Assembly: GCA_021204905.1 (NCBI GenBank)
Contig: JAJPYN010000014.1
Location: forward strand, 1-32,012
From: Prevotella sp.
GTDB taxonomy: Bacteria; Bacteroidota; Bacteroidia; Bacteroidales; Bacteroidaceae
DNA length: 32,012 nt
Direction: 5' to 3'
Part shown: in pieces, positions 16,255 to 24,223 of the stretch
Numbering within the stretch: position 1 is the first letter of the stretch
How the letters are laid out: each line of letters opens with the position of its first letter
Notes under the pieces: generated by a model
The model's database searches: none
Told to the model about the DNA's origin: nothing
What the model saw: only the letters and a program-made list of their open reading frames with translations
Position numbers and translations under genes: made by a program

Positions 16255-17636
16255 AAAAGATTAGTATAATAATGATGATATCTGCCGTCGTGCTGCTCTC
16301 CGGTTGCGGCATTTACGGCAAATACGAGCGTCCCGAAGCCAACACCGAAGGACTGGTGCGCGATGTGCTGTCCGATGTTGATACGCTTGTCGTAACCGAC
16401 ACAGCAAGCTTCGGCAACCTGCCGTGGCGTGAGGTGTTCACCGACCCGCAGTTGCAGGAACTTATCGAAATCGGCTTGGCAAACAATGTCGACCTGCTCA
16501 ATGCGGCGCTCAACGTGAAGATGGTGGAGGCGCAACTGCTGGCTGCAAAGTTGGCGTTCGTGCCGTCGTTCACCTTCTCGCCGTCGGGAACTCTTTCCTC
16601 GTGGGACGGCAGCAAGACGACGAAGACCTATTCCCTGCCGGTAGATGCCAGTTGGAGCATAGACCTCTTCGGCAATCTGCTCAATCAGAAACGCAGTGCG
16701 AAGATGGCGTTGCTCGCCACGAAAGACTATCAGCTCGTGGTGAAGACCAACCTCATCGCCAACATCGCGAATATGTACTACACGCTGATGATGCTCGACG
16801 AGCAACTTATCATCGTCAACGACATGGCTTCTCTGACGAAGGACACGTGGGACAAGATGAAGCTCCAAAAGGAGCTGGGCAACACACGCGAGACCAGCGT
16901 AGTGAGTGCGGAGGCTAACTACTATTCCGTGCTTGCCCAGGCTGCCGACCTGCGCCGTCAGATACGCGAGACGGAGAACTCGATGTCGTTGTTGCTCGGA
17001 CAGACGGCTGGTGCCATACCGCGCGGCAAACTCGCGGACCAGTCGCTGCCTGCCGACTACAGCACGGGCATCGCCATCTCCATGCTCAACAACCGGCCTG
17101 ACGTTCACTATGCCGAGATGAGTCTTGCGCAGTGTTTCTACGACACGGAGACGGCGCGCTCGAAGTTCTATCCGAGCATCACCATCAGCGGTTCGGGAGC
17201 ATTCACCAACAACTCCGGCGCGGCGATAATCAATCCCGGCAAGTGGCTCCTCAGTGCAGTGGCAAGCCTCGTGCAGCCTATCTTCATGAACGGACAACTC
17301 GTGGCGGGGCTGAAAGTGGCGAAGGCACAGCAGGAGCAGGCGTACAACACGTGGCAGAACGCCATCCTCTCCGCAGGCAGCGAGGTATCTAACGCCCTCG
17401 TGCTCTACAACTCGTCAGACGAGAAGAGCGTGTTCGAAGGGCAGGAAGTGGACGCGTTGAAGAAGAATGTCGACTACACTCTCGACCTCTTCCACATGGG
17501 CAGCTCCACCTATCTCGAAGTAATCAGTGCACAGCAGTCGCTGCTCAATGCCGAGCTGTCGAAGGTGCAGGACGATTTCTATAAGATGCAGGCAGTGGTC
17601 AACCTCTATTACGCCTTAGGCGGAGGACGCGACTGA
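16251..17636 (+). CDS. Outer-membrane efflux channel, TolC/OprM (NodT) lipoprotein type
   Basis: This 461-aa protein has a lipoprotein signal ending LSGC with Cys at residue 19. Two outer-membrane-efflux-protein repeats follow, each with long alpha-helices and beta segments; LPWREVFTDPQLQELIEIGL and NRPDVHYAEMSLA are typical of the OprM/NodT group. It forms the trimeric outer-membrane exit duct for the adjacent RND pump. The ATG overlaps the pump stop by 4 bases. It ends 41 bases before the LpxA-like gene with no terminator between, so the transcript probably continues. Confidence 0.94.
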   Translation: MKKISIIMMISAVVLLSGCGIYGKYERPEANTEGLVRDVLSDVDTLVVTDTASFGNLPWREVFTDPQLQELIEIGLANNVDLLNAALNVKMVEAQLLAAKLAFVPSFTFSPSGTLSSWDGSKTTKTYSLPVDASWSIDLFGNLLNQKRSAKMALLATKDYQLVVKTNLIANIANMYYTLMMLDEQLIIVNDMASLTKDTWDKMKLQKELGNTRETSVVSAEANYYSVLAQAADLRRQIRETENSMSLLLGQTAGAIPRGKLADQSLPADYSTGIAISMLNNRPDVHYAEMSLAQCFYDTETARSKFYPSITISGSGAFTNNSGAAIINPGKWLLSAVASLVQPIFMNGQLVAGLKVAKAQQEQAYNTWQNAILSAGSEVSNALVLYNSSDEKSVFEGQEVDALKKNVDYTLDLFHMGSSTYLEVISAQQSLLNAELSKVQDDFYKMQAVVNLYYALGGGRD

Positions 17637-17677
17637 TACGACACAAAATCACAAATCCATTCAATTCCTTTACAAAT

Positions 17678-18451
17678 ATGATTAGTCCGAAAGCGGAAAT
17701 AGACCCGAGAGCGAAAATAGGCAAGAACGTAACCGTCTATCCTTTCGCCTACATTGAGGGAGATGTTGTGATTGGCGACGACTGCATCATCTATCCTTAC
17801 GTCAGCGTCCTCAACGGCACGCGAATGGGACGCGGCAACAAAGTGTTCCAAAACACCGTGCTCGCCGCCGTACCGCAGGATTTCAGCTACCACGGCGAGG
17901 AGTCGGAGCTGGTCATCGGCGACAGAAACGTTATCCGCGAGAATGTCGTTATCAACCGCGCCACCCACTCCGACGGCAAGACGGTGATCGGCAACCGCAA
18001 CTTCATCATGGAGGGCGTGCATATCTCACACGACACGAAGGTAGACGACAAGTGCGTGTTCGGCTATGGCGCGAAGATTGCCGGCGACTGCGAGATAGAA
18101 GGCAGCGTCATCTTCTCGTCGAGCGTCATCGTCAATCCCGGCGCACGCATCGGCACACTGTCGATGATTGCCAGCGGATGCCGTATCAGCAAAGACGTGC
18201 CGCCGTATATCGTGGCGGGAGACAACCCCGTGAGATATAACGGCATAAATTCCACCATCCTCGCCTCGGTAGGGGTCAGCGAGAAAGTGCAGGGACACAT
18301 CGCCAACGCCTACCGCCTCGTGTTCATGGGGCAGACCAGCGTGTTCGATGCCGTGATGCAAGTGAAAGAGCAGGTGCCGGACGACCCGGAGATACGCCAT
18401 CTCGTGGAGTTCATCCAAGCCACGAAGCTCGGCATCATCAGTAAGATTTAA
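17678..18451 (+). CDS. lpxA: LpxA-like acyl-ACP--UDP-N-acetylglucosamine O-acyltransferase
   Basis: This 257-aa protein is a left-handed beta-helix built of hexapeptide repeats (for example IGDDCIIYPYVSV, IGNRNFIMEGVHI), ending in a helical domain from about residue 190. LpxA moves a beta-hydroxyacyl chain from ACP to UDP-GlcNAc, the first step of lipid A synthesis, in the cytosol. The catalytic His lies in HISHDTKV and the family PQDFSYHGEE motif is present. The GL(K/R)RR motif, which binds the UDP-sugar phosphates in E. coli LpxA, reads ILASVGV after GINST, so both arginines are missing. There are no lpxC/D/B or fabZ neighbours; it follows an efflux operon and is closed by a strong terminator. 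It may be a second LpxA with altered substrate or regulation. The family call is sure; equivalence to the essential enzyme is not. Confidence 0.8.
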   Translation: MISPKAEIDPRAKIGKNVTVYPFAYIEGDVVIGDDCIIYPYVSVLNGTRMGRGNKVFQNTVLAAVPQDFSYHGEESELVIGDRNVIRENVVINRATHSDGKTVIGNRNFIMEGVHISHDTKVDDKCVFGYGAKIAGDCEIEGSVIFSSSVIVNPGARIGTLSMIASGCRISKDVPPYIVAGDNPVRYNGINSTILASVGVSEKVQGHIANAYRLVFMGQTSVFDAVMQVKEQVPDDPEIRHLVEFIQATKLGIISKI

Positions 18452-18471
18452 ACCAAAATCGCAACAAGCAT

Positions 18472-18507
18472 AAGGAGAGGTACACCCCGTGCGCCTCTCT
18501 TTATTTT
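18472..18507 (+). terminator. Terminator of the efflux-lpxA transcript
   Basis: AAGGAGAGG (18472-18480) pairs with CCTCTCTTT (18494-18502), allowing one G-U pair. Inner pairs CAC/GTG shorten the loop, and TTTATTTT follows. It lies 20 bases past the lpxA stop. Confidence 0.8.
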
Positions 18508-18522
18508 ACCCCCTCCGAGACA

Positions 18523-19230
18523 ATGGAAAAAGCTTCAACAAAAGAAATAGCGGCGCGCTTCGATGCCGACGTGAGCACCTTCGCCAACCTCGCCACAGGA
18601 CAAAGCTCGATCATCGACGCACCCCTCGCGCTCGAACTGGCAACAGAGGCGGCGCGTCGCATCGCACCCGCAGCAACGGACATCCTCGACATCGGCTGCG
18701 GCGCGGGCAACTACACGCTGATGATGCTCCACAAACTGCCGAACGCCAACTGCACGCTGGTCGACCTCAGCGCGAAAATGCTCTCTAAGGCGGTGGAAAG
18801 GGTGGCGGCCGTAGCGAAAGGCAAAATCACGCCTGTCCACGGCGACATAAGAACCGTCGAATTAAAAGCAGGGTCGTTCGACATCATCCTTGCCGGCGCG
18901 GTGCTACATCATCTGCGCGGCGACAGCGACTGGGAACAGGTCTTCGCAAAACTGTATGCCGTACTCAAACCCGGCGGCTGCCTGATGATTTCCGATTTAA
19001 TCAAGCAAGATATCGGCGTGTTGGAAGACTATTCGCGCGAGCGTTTCGCCCGCCATCTGGAAAATATCGGCGGCAAGGCCTTTCGCGAAGAACATCTCAA
19101 AGCCGTCGAGCGCGAAGACACGCCGCGGACGATGACCTTCCAGCTCGAACTAATGCGAAAGGCGGGCTTTCGGCAAACGGATATCCTGCACAAAAACGCT
19201 TGCTTCGGCACGTTCTGCGGTGTAAAATAG
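18523..19230 (+). CDS. Class I SAM-dependent methyltransferase, substrate unknown
   Basis: This 235-aa Rossmann-fold methyltransferase shows the SAM-binding motif ILDIGCGAGNYTL (about 54-66), the acidic strand-2 end LVDLSAKML and GDIRTVELKAGSFDIILA. AVLHHL follows, a catalytic-site motif common in small-molecule and CmoA-like enzymes, then LKPGGCLMISD. The N-terminus (RFDADVSTFANLATGQ) suggests a lid over the active site. The target molecule cannot be told. It starts 16 bases after the efflux-lpxA terminator; no TAnnTTTG box is visible there, so it may depend on read-through. The only Met early in the frame is used as start. Confidence 0.85.
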   Translation: MEKASTKEIAARFDADVSTFANLATGQSSIIDAPLALELATEAARRIAPAATDILDIGCGAGNYTLMMLHKLPNANCTLVDLSAKMLSKAVERVAAVAKGKITPVHGDIRTVELKAGSFDIILAGAVLHHLRGDSDWEQVFAKLYAVLKPGGCLMISDLIKQDIGVLEDYSRERFARHLENIGGKAFREEHLKAVEREDTPRTMTFQLELMRKAGFRQTDILHKNACFGTFCGVK

Positions 19231-19232
19231 GC

Positions 19233-19250
19233 AAGCTAAAACGTTAGCTT
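19233..19250. terminator. Hairpin between convergent genes
   Basis: AAGCTAA-AACG-TTAGCTT is a perfect 7-bp inverted repeat 2 bases past the methyltransferase stop. No T run follows on the plus strand (AAAAATCAG), so terminator function is uncertain. The rest of 19231-19353 holds nothing recognisable. Confidence 0.4.
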
Positions 19251-19353
19251 AAAAATCAGCCTGAGAGTTGAAACGCAGGCGACACTAATAACTGGTGCTC
19301 GTGCCGCACAACTGAGCCGGGATTTTAGTAGCGACTAAGATAAAGTTTCCGGC

Positions 19354-21141
19354 TTAAAGCGGTCGGGTGCTCGCGCGGAGCCAAGCCTGTTCGTCGCCGT
19401 CGAGCAGCGGCGCAAGAGCCTCGAAAACCCTTTGGTGGTAGCTGTTGAGCCAAGCCGTTTCTTCGTCGGAAAGCAGCTCGCGCACAACCGGCGCGGTGTC
19501 GATAGGGCAAAGGGTGAGCGGCTCCATCTGCAAAAATTCGCCGAACTCGCTCTTCTTAAAATCTTTGATAAGCAGCGTATTCTCGATGCGCACGCCGAAG
19601 CGCCCTTCAAGGTAGATGCCCGGCTCGTCGGTAACGGTCATCCCCGCCCGCAGCGGCGTCCCGACCCATTCCATGCGGATCTGGTGCGGACCCTCGTGAA
19701 CATTCAGGAACGACCCCACGCCGTGCCCCGTGCCGTGAAGGAAATTGAGGCCTTCGCGCCAGAGCGGTTCGCGCGCGAGACTGTCGATCTGCGTGCCCGC
19801 CGCACCCGCGGGGAACGTCGCCAGCTCGAGCCTGATGTGCGCTTTAAGGACAAGCGTGTAGACGCGCCGCTCCTCGTCAGTGAGAGGCCCGAGCGCGATG
19901 GTGCGCGTGATGTCCGTCGTGCCGTCAAGGTATTGCGCGCCGCTGTCGAGCAGCAGGAACCCCTCGCTGCGAAGAGGACTGTCGGTCGCTTCGGTCGGTT
20001 CGTAATGCACGATTGCGCCGTGCGCGCCGTAAGCGGCGATGGTCTCGAACGACGGCCCGCGGTAAAGCTCTTGTTCGGCGCGGAAAGCCTCCAGTTTTTT
20101 GCTTGCCGACAGCTCCGTCTCGCCGCCGCGCGCCACCGCCGGTTTCAGCCAGCAAAGGAACTTCGTCATCGCCACGCCGTCGCGCAGCATCGCAGCCTTA
20201 AACCCGCGGATCTCCGCCGCGTTCTTCACCGCTTTCATCGCCGGCACGGGCGAGGGCGCGAAGATGATTTGCGGGCAACGGACCATCGCGGCGAGGCGGA
20301 AGTTCAGCTGCGCGCCGTCGACAAGGATGCTGTAATCCGGATACGCCGCGAGCGCCTTTGCAACCTTGTCGTAAGGCTTCACGTCGACATCGATTTCGCG
20401 AAGGTATTTCTTCACGTCGGCAGGCAGTTTTTCTTCGTCGACGAAAAGGGTTGTTTTGCGCGAGGCGATCAGAAGGTAACTCACGAAAACGGGGTTGCAC
20501 GCCACGTCGCTGCCGCGCAGGTTGAGCAGCCACGCGATGTCGTCGAGGGCGGAAACGAGCGTGCCGTCGGCGTGCCTTGCGCGAAGGGCTTTCCTCACCC
20601 GCGCGAGCTTGTCCGGCGCAGGCTCTCCGGCGTAGCTGAGGTCGTGGACTTGCACTTTCTCCATTGGCCGTTTCGGGCGGTCGGGCCAGATGCGTTCGAG
20701 CGGGTCGAAGTTGGTTCGCAGGAGCAGGCCGCCGCTTTGTTTAAGCTCCGTTTTCAGGCTGCACACATCGTTGTAAGAAGCAATCATCCCGTCGATGCCC
20801 GCCTCTTTTTCCTTCGAATCGGCGAGTTCTTTGCCGAGCCATTGCGCGATGGTCGGTGTGCCCGGGACCTTCATTTTCATCAACTGAAATTCGGTGCCGG
20901 AGAGCTGCTGCGCCGCGGCGATGAAGTAGCGCGAGTCGGTCCATAACGCTGCGGAATGCATAGTAACCACTGCCGTTCCCGCCGAGCCGTCGAAGCCCGA
21001 GATCCACTCGCGCCCTTTCCAGCGGTCAGGCACATATTCGCTGCCGTGAGGGTCGCCGCTGGGGAAGATGAACGCCGCCAGATGCTCGCGCCGCAGTTCT
21101 TTGCGCAACGCTTGCAAACGCTCGCTAATCACTTCTTTCAT
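19354..21141 (-). CDS. pepP: Xaa-Pro aminopeptidase P-type peptidase (M24B)
   Basis: This 595-aa three-domain protein has two creatinase-like N-terminal domains (about 1-165 and 166-310) and a pita-bread metallopeptidase domain (about 315-540). It removes N-terminal residues before proline in peptides. All five metal ligands are visible: D399 (LLLDSG), D410 (GTTDITRT), H473 (GTGHGVG), E506 (DEPGIY) and E520 (RIENT). The length and the C-terminal extension (541-595) match the long aminopeptidase P type of Bacteroidetes and eukaryotes. There is no signal peptide, so it is cytosolic. Its ATG overlaps the luxS stop by 4 bases, so it is the last gene of the mtnN-luxS-pepP operon. Confidence 0.94.
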   Translation of the reverse strand: MKEVISERLQALRKELRREHLAAFIFPSGDPHGSEYVPDRWKGREWISGFDGSAGTAVVTMHSAALWTDSRYFIAAAQQLSGTEFQLMKMKVPGTPTIAQWLGKELADSKEKEAGIDGMIASYNDVCSLKTELKQSGGLLLRTNFDPLERIWPDRPKRPMEKVQVHDLSYAGEPAPDKLARVRKALRARHADGTLVSALDDIAWLLNLRGSDVACNPVFVSYLLIASRKTTLFVDEEKLPADVKKYLREIDVDVKPYDKVAKALAAYPDYSILVDGAQLNFRLAAMVRCPQIIFAPSPVPAMKAVKNAAEIRGFKAAMLRDGVAMTKFLCWLKPAVARGGETELSASKKLEAFRAEQELYRGPSFETIAAYGAHGAIVHYEPTEATDSPLRSEGFLLLDSGAQYLDGTTDITRTIALGPLTDEERRVYTLVLKAHIRLELATFPAGAAGTQIDSLAREPLWREGLNFLHGTGHGVGSFLNVHEGPHQIRMEWVGTPLRAGMTVTDEPGIYLEGRFGVRIENTLLIKDFKKSEFGEFLQMEPLTLCPIDTAPVVRELLSDEETAWLNSYHQRVFEALAPLLDGDEQAWLRASTRPL

Positions 21142-21614
21142 TTTGGGTAAATCATATTTTCGTCGCCGATATTTTCAAGCAAACTCAGAAACTGCGCAGC
21201 CTCGAGCCGCGCCATCGGCAGGTTCATCAGCAGATAATTGCCGCAATCGCGCGGCGTCGCACCCGGCACCTCGCCCTCAAATTCGGCGATGAAGCGGAAC
21301 ATGCGGCGGAGTAGAGGCAGGATGTCGCGCGGCGAAAGGTCGCCTTTGAGAATGAGGTAACTGCCTGTAAGACAGCCCATTGGACCCCAGTAGATCACCC
21401 TCTCGCCCCACTCGCTATCGTTGCGCAGGAACGTTGCTGCGAGGTGCTCGATGGTGTGCTGCTCAGGTGCGCCGAGGACAGGCTCGCGGTTGGGTTCTTT
21501 CATGCGGATGTCGAACGTGGTGAGCGTTTCCCCGCCGACGCTGTCCTTGCGCGAGACATACACTCCGCGCAGCAGGTGCAGGTGGTTTACGGTGAATGAC
21601 GGTATCTTTTTCAT
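21138..21614 (-). CDS. luxS: S-ribosylhomocysteine lyase LuxS
   Basis: This 158-aa protein splits S-ribosylhomocysteine into homocysteine and 4,5-dihydroxy-2,3-pentanedione, the precursor of autoinducer AI-2. The metal ligands are H53 and H57 in HTIEH and C124 in DCGNY, and the catalytic Cys is C81 in GCLTG. The start MKKIPSFTVNHL (21614) matches the family; the frame is open 14 codons upstream, but that part overlaps the mtnN end. It lies between mtnN, which makes its substrate, and pepP. Confidence 0.96.
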   Translation of the reverse strand: MKKIPSFTVNHLHLLRGVYVSRKDSVGGETLTTFDIRMKEPNREPVLGAPEQHTIEHLAATFLRNDSEWGERVIYWGPMGCLTGSYLILKGDLSPRDILPLLRRMFRFIAEFEGEVPGATPRDCGNYLLMNLPMARLEAAQFLSLLENIGDENMIYPK

Positions 21615-21642
21615 CTTATTTCGGCGTAAAAAAATTAACTTT

Positions 21643-22317
21643 TCAGCACTTTTCAAGAAACGTTTTCAGCACGCGGAAACTGCCGTTGGCGAGGCGTTCC
21701 CAGAAGCCGGCGTATTGCTCGCGATGGCCGTCGTGAAGGGGGTTGTCCGAAATCGTGCGCAGCGAGATGAACGGCACGCGGCGGATGAAGCAGGCCTGTG
21801 CGATGGCGGCGCTTTCCATGTCGAAGGCGATCGCTTCGGGCCAATGAGCAATGATAGTTTCGGCCTTTTGGCGGCTGTCGACAAACCAATCGCCCGTTGC
21901 GAAAAGTCCGGTTTTCACGCCCTCGATCGACGCGGCAATTTTTAATAATTTTTCATCAGCCTGAAACACCGCGGGCAACCCTTGCACCTGCCCGAACGCG
22001 CAGTCGCCGCCGCAGTAAACATCGTGGTAAGCGACGGTCTCCGAGGCGACGGTGTCGAGCGGCAGGATGTCGTTTCGCGCGCCGCCGGCCACGCCCGAGT
22101 AGATGATGAAATCGGGGTGATAGCGGTCGATGAGCTCGGTTGTTGCGACGGCGGCATTCACTTTTCCCACGCCGCTTTGCACGACGAAAAGCTCTTTGTT
22201 TACTGCCCTTCCCGCGAAGAAGCGCATGCCCGCCGCAGCCTCTTCTTTCACCTCGGGCAGCAGCGCGAGCAGTTGCCGCAGTTCCTTTTCCATCGCCACG
22301 ATGATGCCTGTTTTCAT
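21643..22317 (-). CDS. mtnN: 5'-Methylthioadenosine/S-adenosylhomocysteine nucleosidase
   Basis: This 224-aa cytosolic nucleosidase removes adenine from S-adenosylhomocysteine and methylthioadenosine. The catalytic E12 (AMEKE) and D191 (RTISD) are present, with the ribose-binding M167-E168 in FDMESAA and the GVGKVNAA phosphorylase-fold motif (about 49-56). It is followed after 28 bases by luxS, which consumes its product, so together they complete the activated-methyl cycle. A TAnnTTTG box lies about 27 bases upstream of the start. The gene is divergent from rsmA. Confidence 0.95.
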   Translation of the reverse strand: MKTGIIVAMEKELRQLLALLPEVKEEAAAGMRFFAGRAVNKELFVVQSGVGKVNAAVATTELIDRYHPDFIIYSGVAGGARNDILPLDTVASETVAYHDVYCGGDCAFGQVQGLPAVFQADEKLLKIAASIEGVKTGLFATGDWFVDSRQKAETIIAHWPEAIAFDMESAAIAQACFIRRVPFISLRTISDNPLHDGHREQYAGFWERLANGSFRVLKTFLEKC

Positions 22318-22343
22318 AATCTTCCGCCTCGCTTTGTTTGCCG

Positions 22344-22351
22344 CAAAGATA
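22344..22351 (-). promoter_or_regulatory. -7 box of the mtnN-luxS-pepP operon
   Basis: On the minus strand TATCTTTG followed by CGG matches TAnnTTTG. No TTTG lies at the usual upstream spacing. Transcription would start near 22338, about 20 bases before the ATG. Confidence 0.5.
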
Positions 22352-22405
22352 AGGCAAATCGCACAATTTTTTGCGCGCTCGCGGGATTAATGCGGAATTT
22401 AATGT

Positions 22406-22413
22406 TAACTTTG
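22406..22413 (+). promoter_or_regulatory. -7 box of the rsmA operon
   Basis: TAACTTTG followed by TAATG is an exact TAnnTTTG. The -33 box is not clear. A start near 22419 rules out the open-frame codon at 22371 as the rsmA start. Confidence 0.55.
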
Positions 22414-22439
22414 TAATGTTGCGCGGACAAAACGGCGGA

Positions 22440-23312
22440 ATGGGATACAACGACAAACAAACGGAGCGGACTTTCAAGGCGGCGCGGCGCACATCAGGCC
22501 GGGCGGCGAGCGGCGGGGTGCGGGCGAAGAAGAAGCTCGGGCAGCACTTCCTCACCGACCTGTCCGTGGCGCGCCGGATAGCCGATTCGGTTGACGCCTG
22601 CCCCGACAAGCCCGTGTTCGAAGTGGGGCCGGGCACAGGCGTGCTCTCGCAGTTTCTTATCGACAAAGGCCGGCCGTTCCGCGCTGTGGAGATCGACCGC
22701 GAGAGTGTCGCTTACCTTAATAAACATTACCCCGAACTCGATGTTATAACAGGCGATTTCCTCAAAATGGACCTTAACGATGTGTTCGGCGGCCGCGCGT
22801 TCGTTCTCACCGGCAACTACCCTTACGACATCTCTTCGCAGATCTTCTTTAAGATGCTCGACAACCGCGACCTCATCCCTTGTTGCACGGGCATGGTGCA
22901 GCGCGAGGTGGCGCTTCGCATTACGGCCAAGCCCGGCACGAAGGCTTACGGCATCCTCTCGGTGCTGCTCGGCGCGTGGTACGACTGCGAATACCTGTTC
23001 ACCGTTGCGCCCGGCGTGTTCTGCCCGCCGCCGAAAGTGGAGTCCGCCGTCATCCGCCTGACACGCAACGCCACGTCCAATCTCGGTTGCGACGAACGCC
23101 TTTTCCGCCGCATTGTCCGCGCCACTTTCAACCAACGAAGAAAGATGCTGCGCGGCTCGTTAAGGCAAATTTTTAACGCTGAAACAATGCCGAAAGAAAC
23201 GTTTTTTGAAACTAAAATTATGACTTGCCGGCCGGAGCAACTCGCCATCGCGGACTTTGTCGAATTGACCAATCTCGTGGCCGGCGCATTAGACGAAAAT
23301 CAAACATTATGA
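22440..23312 (+). CDS. rsmA: 16S rRNA (adenine1518/1519-N6,N6)-dimethyltransferase RsmA (KsgA)
   Basis: This 290-aa enzyme dimethylates two adjacent adenines near the 3' end of 16S rRNA, a late step in 30S assembly. Motifs are KKLGQHFLTD, SAM-binding FEVGPGTGVLSQFL, acidic AVEIDRE, the catalytic LTGNYPYDIS (NPPY-type, here NYPY), and the C-terminal FNQRRKMLRGSL. Residues 1-30 are a basic extension relative to many homologs. A GTG at 22518 (VRAKKKLGQHFL) would give the usual short form, so the true start is either 22440 or 22518. Its stop overlaps the next ATG by 4 bases (ATGA). Confidence 0.93.
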   Translation: MGYNDKQTERTFKAARRTSGRAASGGVRAKKKLGQHFLTDLSVARRIADSVDACPDKPVFEVGPGTGVLSQFLIDKGRPFRAVEIDRESVAYLNKHYPELDVITGDFLKMDLNDVFGGRAFVLTGNYPYDISSQIFFKMLDNRDLIPCCTGMVQREVALRITAKPGTKAYGILSVLLGAWYDCEYLFTVAPGVFCPPPKVESAVIRLTRNATSNLGCDERLFRRIVRATFNQRRKMLRGSLRQIFNAETMPKETFFETKIMTCRPEQLAIADFVELTNLVAGALDENQTL

Positions 23313-24211
23313 AACCCGAAGCCAGCCGCCATAACGCGCACAAAGGGCACCGCCTCCCGCTGCGCAACTTCAACATCGCCTACCAAGACGACGACATCCT
23401 GCTCATCAGCAGCATCGAGCTCGACAGCATCCCCGCGCCCCTCAAGGTGCCGCGCAACATCTTTTATTTCTGCCACAACGGCAGCATGAACATCGAGACG
23501 CCCGAAGGCAAATATCTGCTTCGCGCCGGCGACACATTCGTCTGTCCCACAGGCACTTACGTGAAAATCGAATGCCTCGGCGACGACACGAAATTCTCCG
23601 CCCTATCGCTCACCGACCGCCTCATCCAGTCGCTGCTCAACACGAATATCCACATCTGGAACAACATCGTTTACGTGCTCAAAGAGCGCCTCGTGCCCAC
23701 TACGGACGGCGATAACGAGATGCACCGCAAGATGGGCTGGCACTTCTCCGAACTAATGCGCGCGCTGCTGCCGATGAAAGACCGCCCGCTCTTCCGCGAG
23801 ATGATCTACCTGATGCTGCAAATGGTGTTGCTCGGCTTCTGCGCGCACCACAAAGAGACCGCCAAGGACGATGGCGCCTGCGAGAAAGACTCGCCGCAAG
23901 CGCAAATCATCTTCTCGAAATTTATGGTGATGCTGCAAAACGAACCCGTGAAGCACCGGCCCATTTATTACTACGCCGACCGCCTGTGCATCTCGTCGAA
24001 ATACCTATCCTACGTGTGCAAAGCCGTCAGCGGCAAGTCCGCCGGAGAATTCATCCAGAGCGCTGTGGTCGGCGAGATAATGCACTACCTCGACCACACG
24101 ACCCTCTCGCCGAAGGAGATCGCAGCGCGGATGGGCTTCGTCAACCTGTCGTGCTTCGGCAAATTCGTGAAGACGCACCTCGGGCTGTCGCCGAACAAAT
24201 ACCGCAAATAA
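23309..24211 (+). CDS. AraC-family transcriptional regulator
   Basis: This 300-aa regulator has an N-terminal cupin-like sensor (about 15-115, including IFYFCHNGSMNIETPEG and AGDTFVCPTG) and a C-terminal AraC DNA-binding domain with two helix-turn-helix motifs. The first spans YYADRLCISSKYLSYVCKAV and the second SPKEIAARMGFVNLSCFGKFV, ending in GLSPNKYRK. The ligand and target genes are unknown; the sensor type is common in Bacteroidetes. The ATG at 23309 overlaps the rsmA stop, so it is translated from the rsmA message, an unusual partner for a housekeeping rRNA enzyme. Confidence 0.92.
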   Translation: MKPEASRHNAHKGHRLPLRNFNIAYQDDDILLISSIELDSIPAPLKVPRNIFYFCHNGSMNIETPEGKYLLRAGDTFVCPTGTYVKIECLGDDTKFSALSLTDRLIQSLLNTNIHIWNNIVYVLKERLVPTTDGDNEMHRKMGWHFSELMRALLPMKDRPLFREMIYLMLQMVLLGFCAHHKETAKDDGACEKDSPQAQIIFSKFMVMLQNEPVKHRPIYYYADRLCISSKYLSYVCKAVSGKSAGEFIQSAVVGEIMHYLDHTTLSPKEIAARMGFVNLSCFGKFVKTHLGLSPNKYRK

Positions 24212-24223
24212 AGGCCATTGCTT

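Noticed and set aside
19231..19353. A tRNA or small RNA in the gap between the methyltransferase and pepP
   Set aside because: No cloverleaf, T-loop (GTTCRA) or CCA end could be formed; only a short hairpin is present.
19432..20946. A 504-codon open frame on the plus strand opposite pepP
   Set aside because: It is antisense to an intact M24B peptidase with all metal ligands. Its translation is Arg/Val-rich without recognisable motifs, as expected of high-GC antisense frames.
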